The translations under genes and the position numbers were made by a program. Under the pieces are notes generated by a model that saw only the letters and a program-made list of their open reading frames with translations, was not told where the DNA came from and searched no databases. A stretch of 34,292 bases of DNA from the NCBI GenBank assembly GCA_964459445.1, contig CAYWMP010000045.1:1-34292 (forward strand), read 5' to 3'. Of this stretch, positions 30,417 through 34,292 are shown in pieces. The first letter of the stretch is position 1, and each line of letters starts with the position of its first letter. Source of the stretch: CAYWMP01 sp964459445. Its GTDB lineage: Bacteria > Desulfobacterota > DSM-4660 > Desulfatiglandales > HGW-15.

Positions 30417-31817
30417 TTATTCCTTTGGGGCCTTTCTTCTTCCGCTCTGCACCTCCATGGGCAATCGCTTCATCATTCCCAGCAACAATAATAGACCCGG
30501 AATGGCCACGAAAGTTGAAATAACAAAAAACGTAACCCAATCCGTTTGATCCGCCAACCAACCGGATGAGGCTGAAAGCCAGGTGCGCCCAAAGGCCATG
30601 AAAGAGGTGAAGAGGGCATATTGAGTGCCTGTATAGGCAGTATTGCAGAGCAGGGAGAGGTAAGCGACAAAGGCGGCCGATCCCATGCCGCCGGACAGGT
30701 TTTCAATCCCGATGGTGAGAAAAAGAAATCCTACCTGAGGGCCTATTGATGCTTGTGCTGCAAACATGAGATTGGACAACATCTGCAGGATGCCGCAATA
30801 CAACAGACTCCTAAGAACCCCATACTTTTTGACGATCAGGCCGCCCACAAACACTCCCATCAATGTCGCGACCACACCGAAAATCTTACTGACGCTGGCG
30901 ATCTGCGCCTTTGTGAAACCAATCTTAATGTAGAATGGATTGGCCATGACACCTGCAAAGGCATCTCCGAACTTGTAGAGCAGTATGAAAGCAAGAATCA
31001 AAAGGGCCACGCCAACGCTGTTCCGTTGGAAGAACTCGACAAATGGATCAATCACGGCTTTGCGAAGCCAATGCTCACCCGCAGGGATTGAGGAATCCAT
31101 GGCTTTGTCTGTTCCCGGCACCGGGGCAAAAAGTGCGGTGATGAAGCCGACCAGGATCAAGCCGGCCATGAAGGCGTAGACGAGGGACCAGTCTATAGCC
31201 GTTGCAAGGTAAAGTGCACCGGCGCCCGAGGCCAAAAGGCCAAAACGATAACCTGCTTGGGTCATGGCGGCGCCTGCGCCCTGTTGGTCTTCGTCCAGAA
31301 TATCGATACGATAAGCATCGATTACAATATCCTGGCTGGCTGAAAAAAAGGCCACCAGGAGGGCCAAGAGGGCTGTTATGCCGGGGCTGGATTCAGGCTT
31401 GCTTAAGCCCAAGGCGATGATCGACAACATGAGACCGATTTGGATCAAAACCATCCAGGCCCGCCGCCGTCCCAACAATTTGGAGAGAAATGGGATGGGT
31501 AACCTGTCAACTAATGGCGCCCAAAGGAACTTCAGATTGTAGGGGGTGCCCACAAGAGCGAAGAGACCAATGGCTGTAAGGGACACGCCGGCTTCGGTCA
31601 ACCAGATTGAAAGGGTTGCCGCCGTTAAGAGAAAAGGAAGGCCGCTTGCAAAACCCATGAGAAAAACGATGATGAGGCGCCATTCCAGATAGACGGATGC
31701 GGCTTCCATCCACCCGCGAAGAACTTGTTGTGAGCTGCGACCTTCTACAGGTATCCCATGGCCTATTAAATCCGCTGTAGGTGAAGATTCTGCTCTATTA
31801 TCAACATCCCTATTCAC
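30417..31817 (-). CDS. AmpG-like major facilitator permease
   Basis: A 466-aa inner-membrane protein with about 12-14 hydrophobic segments. It shows AmpG features: FASGLPFLLTAATLSIWL, KFLWAPLVDRLP, GRRRAWMVL and ASQDIVIDAYRIDIL. AmpG imports GlcNAc-anhydro-muropeptides for cell-wall recycling, but related permeases carry other solutes, so the substrate is a guess. The start is GTG at 31817 after GGGGGATCC; the first ~36 residues are polar and a start at ATG 31709 is possible. It is probably co-transcribed with the AsmA gene. Confidence 0.85.
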   Translation of the reverse strand: MNRDVDNRAESSPTADLIGHGIPVEGRSSQQVLRGWMEAASVYLEWRLIIVFLMGFASGLPFLLTAATLSIWLTEAGVSLTAIGLFALVGTPYNLKFLWAPLVDRLPIPFLSKLLGRRRAWMVLIQIGLMLSIIALGLSKPESSPGITALLALLVAFFSASQDIVIDAYRIDILDEDQQGAGAAMTQAGYRFGLLASGAGALYLATAIDWSLVYAFMAGLILVGFITALFAPVPGTDKAMDSSIPAGEHWLRKAVIDPFVEFFQRNSVGVALLILAFILLYKFGDAFAGVMANPFYIKIGFTKAQIASVSKIFGVVATLMGVFVGGLIVKKYGVLRSLLYCGILQMLSNLMFAAQASIGPQVGFLFLTIGIENLSGGMGSAAFVAYLSLLCNTAYTGTQYALFTSFMAFGRTWLSASSGWLADQTDWVTFFVISTFVAIPGLLLLLGMMKRLPMEVQSGRRKAPKE

Positions 31818-31905
31818 AACCGGATCCCCCTTTTCTGATGCAGGCCAAAATCAAGTTCAAATGATATTCACTGCGGAAATCTTGTAAGTGGTATTTCGCC
31901 CCCAG

Positions 31906-32841
31906 CTATGGTCTTTTGGCATCCCACCCATAATCCACGTACTTCCACTCCACTTGACCATCATCCAGCGTAATTACGCTAAATCCCTCTTCAGTTCCGT
32001 GCCATGGGCCTCGCCACCATTTGGCGCTAATGGCGCCGCCGACAATGAAGGTGGTATCGCGCCACTTTATCAACTCCTTGGCATGCAAATGGCCCTGTAG
32101 CACCAGTATGACATTGTGTTCTGCAACGAGCTTTAGAATGTCAAGGTTGTTGACCATAACACGATTTCTTTTGGGGATAAATGTCGGACCCATGGTCGCT
32201 GCATGGAAAGAAGACAATATGGGGACGTGAGTGGATAGAATTATCGGTCTGTTTGGCCATACTTTCGACAAGTCCTCTTTGAGCCATTCCAACTGCTCCG
32301 GCCGGATCATGCCTTTGTAACCGTATTGATCCCCAGTGACTTCGATTGAGTCCAGGATCACGAAATGATACCCCGCGGCATCGAATGAATAATAGGTCTG
32401 ATCGAGTCCCATCCTGGCCCGGTATATAACTCTGGGATCCTTGGATGGGTTGGTGCCGTCATCAGGGACCGCGGCCACGAGATCATGATTTCCTATAGTA
32501 GGATAAATATCAGCGGCAATGGCCCGATGCATTTTCATATAGGCATCCCATCGATGCTCAACCCGATGCGCTGAAGACTCAAACCCTTCTGTAATATGAT
32601 CTCCTCCTGTGATGACAAGATCCGGGTTTTGAGCATTGATGGCCTTGGCCGCGCGAGCCATGGCGATTGGGGTCTCCCACTCCTTCCTTGCATGGACATC
32701 TGTGTAGAAAACCAGGCGAACTAAGCCCTTAGTCGAACCCGTTGTTTGCCAAACCAGTTTCCTGGAGCAACCTGCGGATAACCATGCAAAACCCCCAAAC
32801 AAAGCACTGATAAAATTTCGTCTGGTTATTGTTGTCGTCAT
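31906..32841 (-). CDS. Exported calcineurin-like metallophosphoesterase (Tat signal with lipobox)
   Basis: A 311-aa protein. Residues 6-10 are TRRNF, a twin-arginine motif, followed by a hydrophobic stretch and LSAGC with Cys25, a lipobox; thus a Tat-exported lipoprotein is likely. The dinuclear-metal motifs are all present: Asp48/His50 (TDVH), Asp81 (GGDH), GNHD at 117-120, a His in LSTHVP and GHLH. This is the class III phosphodiesterase fold; substrates of the family range from nucleotides to phospholipids and cannot be assigned. ATG at 32841; separated from the permease by 88 nt. Confidence 0.88.
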   Translation of the reverse strand: MTTTITRRNFISALFGGFAWLSAGCSRKLVWQTTGSTKGLVRLVFYTDVHARKEWETPIAMARAAKAINAQNPDLVITGGDHITEGFESSAHRVEHRWDAYMKMHRAIAADIYPTIGNHDLVAAVPDDGTNPSKDPRVIYRARMGLDQTYYSFDAAGYHFVILDSIEVTGDQYGYKGMIRPEQLEWLKEDLSKVWPNRPIILSTHVPILSSFHAATMGPTFIPKRNRVMVNNLDILKLVAEHNVILVLQGHLHAKELIKWRDTTFIVGGAISAKWWRGPWHGTEEGFSVITLDDGQVEWKYVDYGWDAKRP

Positions 32842-32932
32842 GTTTCTGATGTGTCTTTTTTAGGGAATCTTATCGATTTGTTAATCCATCCGAGCTGTTT
32901 CCGAATAGGCTCTCTCAGAAAACAAACCCAAG

Positions 32933-33802
32933 CTAACCTTGTGTCTTCCAGCTCGCTCCAAACTTCTTCTCATAATATGAGCCGAATCGCTCGAACCATC
33001 GCCACCACGAATGCTTGCCCCTTTCTTTAGCCTCCAAAACATCATTTAGATAGGTGACGACGTGGTCCATTTTTTCTTTTGGCACATAGAAGGCTGCGCC
33101 TCCTGTGTAGGATCTTTCCGTATCCTCGACACTGAAGGCGTGGGCGGTCAGCATAACGGCTGTGGTCTTCCTCTCATTTGAAATGCGCAGCAGTTCGTAT
33201 CCATTCACGCCCATGATGTCCAGAACTGCTATATCGTATTCCTGTGTCTCCATAAGCCTCTTGCCTTCTTCAAAACTCGATGCTGTCTCGACCTCGCATA
33301 TATCCAACAATTCTTCTAAGGTCTCCAATACATCAGGTTCATCATCGACTATAAGTATCTTTTTACCTTCCAAGGGCGTCTTTCTTACCATAACGCAAAT
33401 TTGATTAGTCTCATTAAGGACTCTGATGGATACTGTTCCCAACTCCCAACTGGCGATGATAATCATGTCGATATTGTTCTGTTTGGCATATTCAATAATG
33501 CCTTCGGCCGGATCACCGGACACAATACTCTTTTCCAATTTCTTGATGCCTATTTCCTTTGCCAGCGTTTCCGCTTCCCGGATAAACTGGTTACCCATCA
33601 AATTCATATAAAAGGCGCCTGGAGATTCTTTCCCCTTTTCCGTCCTGACGAAATCCTCCAATTCATCGGGTATCTTAGTCTGCTTCACCACATGCAAAAA
33701 ATGAATAGTGGCGTCGTTTTGCTTGGCATACTGTGCTGCGAACTCAACAGCCTTGGCCACATGTTCATTGCCGTCTACCGGAATGAGGATCTGCTCTATC
33801 AT
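32933..33802 (-). CDS. Universal stress protein domain fused to a response-regulator receiver
   Basis: 289 aa from ATG 33802, decided by AAGGAGGG 8 nt upstream (the frame opens at 33898). Residues 1-142 form a UspA-like domain (IEQILIPVDGNEHVAKAVEFA start). The G-x2-G-x9-G-S/T ATP-binding signature is absent (here ASWELGTVSIRVLNETNQ). Residues 147-265 are a CheY-like receiver with acidic Asp153/Asp154, phospho-acceptor Asp195 (AVLDIMG), Thr219 and Lys242. A Trp/Phe-rich tail (WWRWFERFGSYYEKKFG) ends the protein. There is no DNA-binding output, and no histidine kinase is adjacent. It probably acts by protein contacts. Confidence 0.88.
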   Translation of the reverse strand: MIEQILIPVDGNEHVAKAVEFAAQYAKQNDATIHFLHVVKQTKIPDELEDFVRTEKGKESPGAFYMNLMGNQFIREAETLAKEIGIKKLEKSIVSGDPAEGIIEYAKQNNIDMIIIASWELGTVSIRVLNETNQICVMVRKTPLEGKKILIVDDEPDVLETLEELLDICEVETASSFEEGKRLMETQEYDIAVLDIMGVNGYELLRISNERKTTAVMLTAHAFSVEDTERSYTGGAAFYVPKEKMDHVVTYLNDVLEAKERGKHSWWRWFERFGSYYEKKFGASWKTQG

Positions 33803-34049
33803 TTTGGAATCCCTCCTTTTAGGAGTTTTCGATGCCTTTGTAACATAACAGATTGCGCCCTTCCTGTTAACCGAGAACCCCGGATCACTATCTATCACGC
33901 CTTTAGCTCAAAACATATTCGTTGATGAAACGCAAATCCTCCAATGTCGATGGCAAAATGTTTCAAAGCCTTTTATTGAATGCCCCGAAAAAGTACATAG
34001 TTTCTAAATATGAAATTATTCTGTTAGAGAAGAAAGGCGCTTTGCTCAA

Positions 34050-34220
34050 ATGGTCAAAACAAAACATATATTTCTGATGGTCTCCTGCTGGTTGCTTGCC
34101 TTAAGTGTTTACGGCCAGGTTGGGGCGGATACATTGGGTGTTGGTTCTTGGGAGCGCCTTGAAACAAGATATGCCATCATTGAATATCAGAATCCTGAAG
34201 ATCTAACCAAACATATTTGA
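34050..34220 (+). CDS. Short exported ORF, possibly a truncated gene
   Basis: A 56-codon frame with a convincing signal peptide (VKTKH start, then a hydrophobic run FLMVSCWLLALSVYG, then QVGAD) and a mature part WERLETRYAIIEYQNPEDLTKHI that stops abruptly. GAAAGGCG lies about 11 nt upstream. The mature segment looks like the beginning of a longer domain, and the +1 frame stays open for about 20 codons beyond the stop, so a frameshift or truncation is possible. No known family is assigned. Confidence 0.45.
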   Translation: MVKTKHIFLMVSCWLLALSVYGQVGADTLGVGSWERLETRYAIIEYQNPEDLTKHI

Positions 34221-34292
34221 AATTTCCTTCAACTTTAAATCAACGTTTATCATTGTTTCGAAGCCTCAGCTAATGCAAGTATTCAGGGGTTC

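Noticed and set aside
1..34292. CRISPR arrays, tRNA/rRNA genes, prophage or integrase
   Set aside because: No regularly spaced repeats, cloverleaf or rRNA-like sequence, and no phage or recombinase protein was recognised.

Overview
The window is about 34 kb of a compact, Gram-negative bacterial chromosome. A Tol-Pal type envelope machine (TolQ, TolR, TolA, TolB), an AmpG-type muropeptide permease, an AsmA protein and a Tat-type signal all point to an outer membrane. The tandem MoeA genes, the MoeA/periplasmic-binding-like fusion, the class of aromatic genes and the CBS and universal-stress proteins resemble the anaerobic Desulfobacterota (former Deltaproteobacteria). That placement is inference from protein style, not a search result. 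No rRNA, tRNA, CRISPR array, transposase or phage gene was seen.

Layout. (1) 340-3739, minus: tolQ-tolR-tolA-tolB, with no pal beside tolB. (2) 4135-8641, minus: a molybdenum cofactor block (moeA, a moeA-like fusion, a one-domain ModE-like regulator and mobB). Two direct copies of a 215-218 bp palindrome-ended repeat flank the two moeA genes, and a third, internally different copy lies at 10181-10283. (3) 9084-10139, minus: a nucleotide-sugar epimerase. (4) 10501-12275, plus: leader peptide-aroK-aroC. (5) 12259-18093, minus: trpL-trpE-trpG-trpD-trpC-trpF-trpA, without trpB. (6) 18228-26114, plus: leader peptide-aldolase-like gene-second leader peptide-aroF-aroB-pheA-tyrA-aroD-aroE-aroA. (7) 26142-34292: two CBS-domain proteins, a small exported protein, AsmA, an AmpG-like permease, a Tat/lipobox phosphoesterase, a universal-stress/receiver fusion and a short exported ORF.

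Together, parts 4-6 encode all seven steps to chorismate (aroF, B, D, E, K, A, C), the Phe and Tyr branches (pheA, tyrA) and the Trp branch except the tryptophan synthase beta subunit.

The main discovery is the control layer. Four unannotated leader peptides were read directly from the sequence, each followed by a perfect or near-perfect intrinsic terminator and each with a competing antiterminator arm overlapping the end of its coding region. Three leaders (before aroK, before the aldolase-like gene and before aroF) are related and carry a mixed Trp/Phe/Tyr block such as WQRFYFYFFYGY. They should sense all three end products and control the common pathway. The fourth, trpL, has three consecutive Trp codons and controls the Trp branch. 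The trp leader has two terminators in series whose arms can re-pair in relay, so one ribosome stall could disarm both. The trp and aro operons diverge from a symmetric promoter region with paired TTGAC boxes and A/T tracts in a 13-bp inverted repeat.

Two enzymes look altered. The aldolase-like protein at the head of the aro operon lacks all three catalytic residues of its family (Asp, Tyr and Schiff-base Lys). The TrpA keeps its catalytic Glu and Asp but has a rewritten TrpB-contact loop, matching the absence of trpB from the operon.
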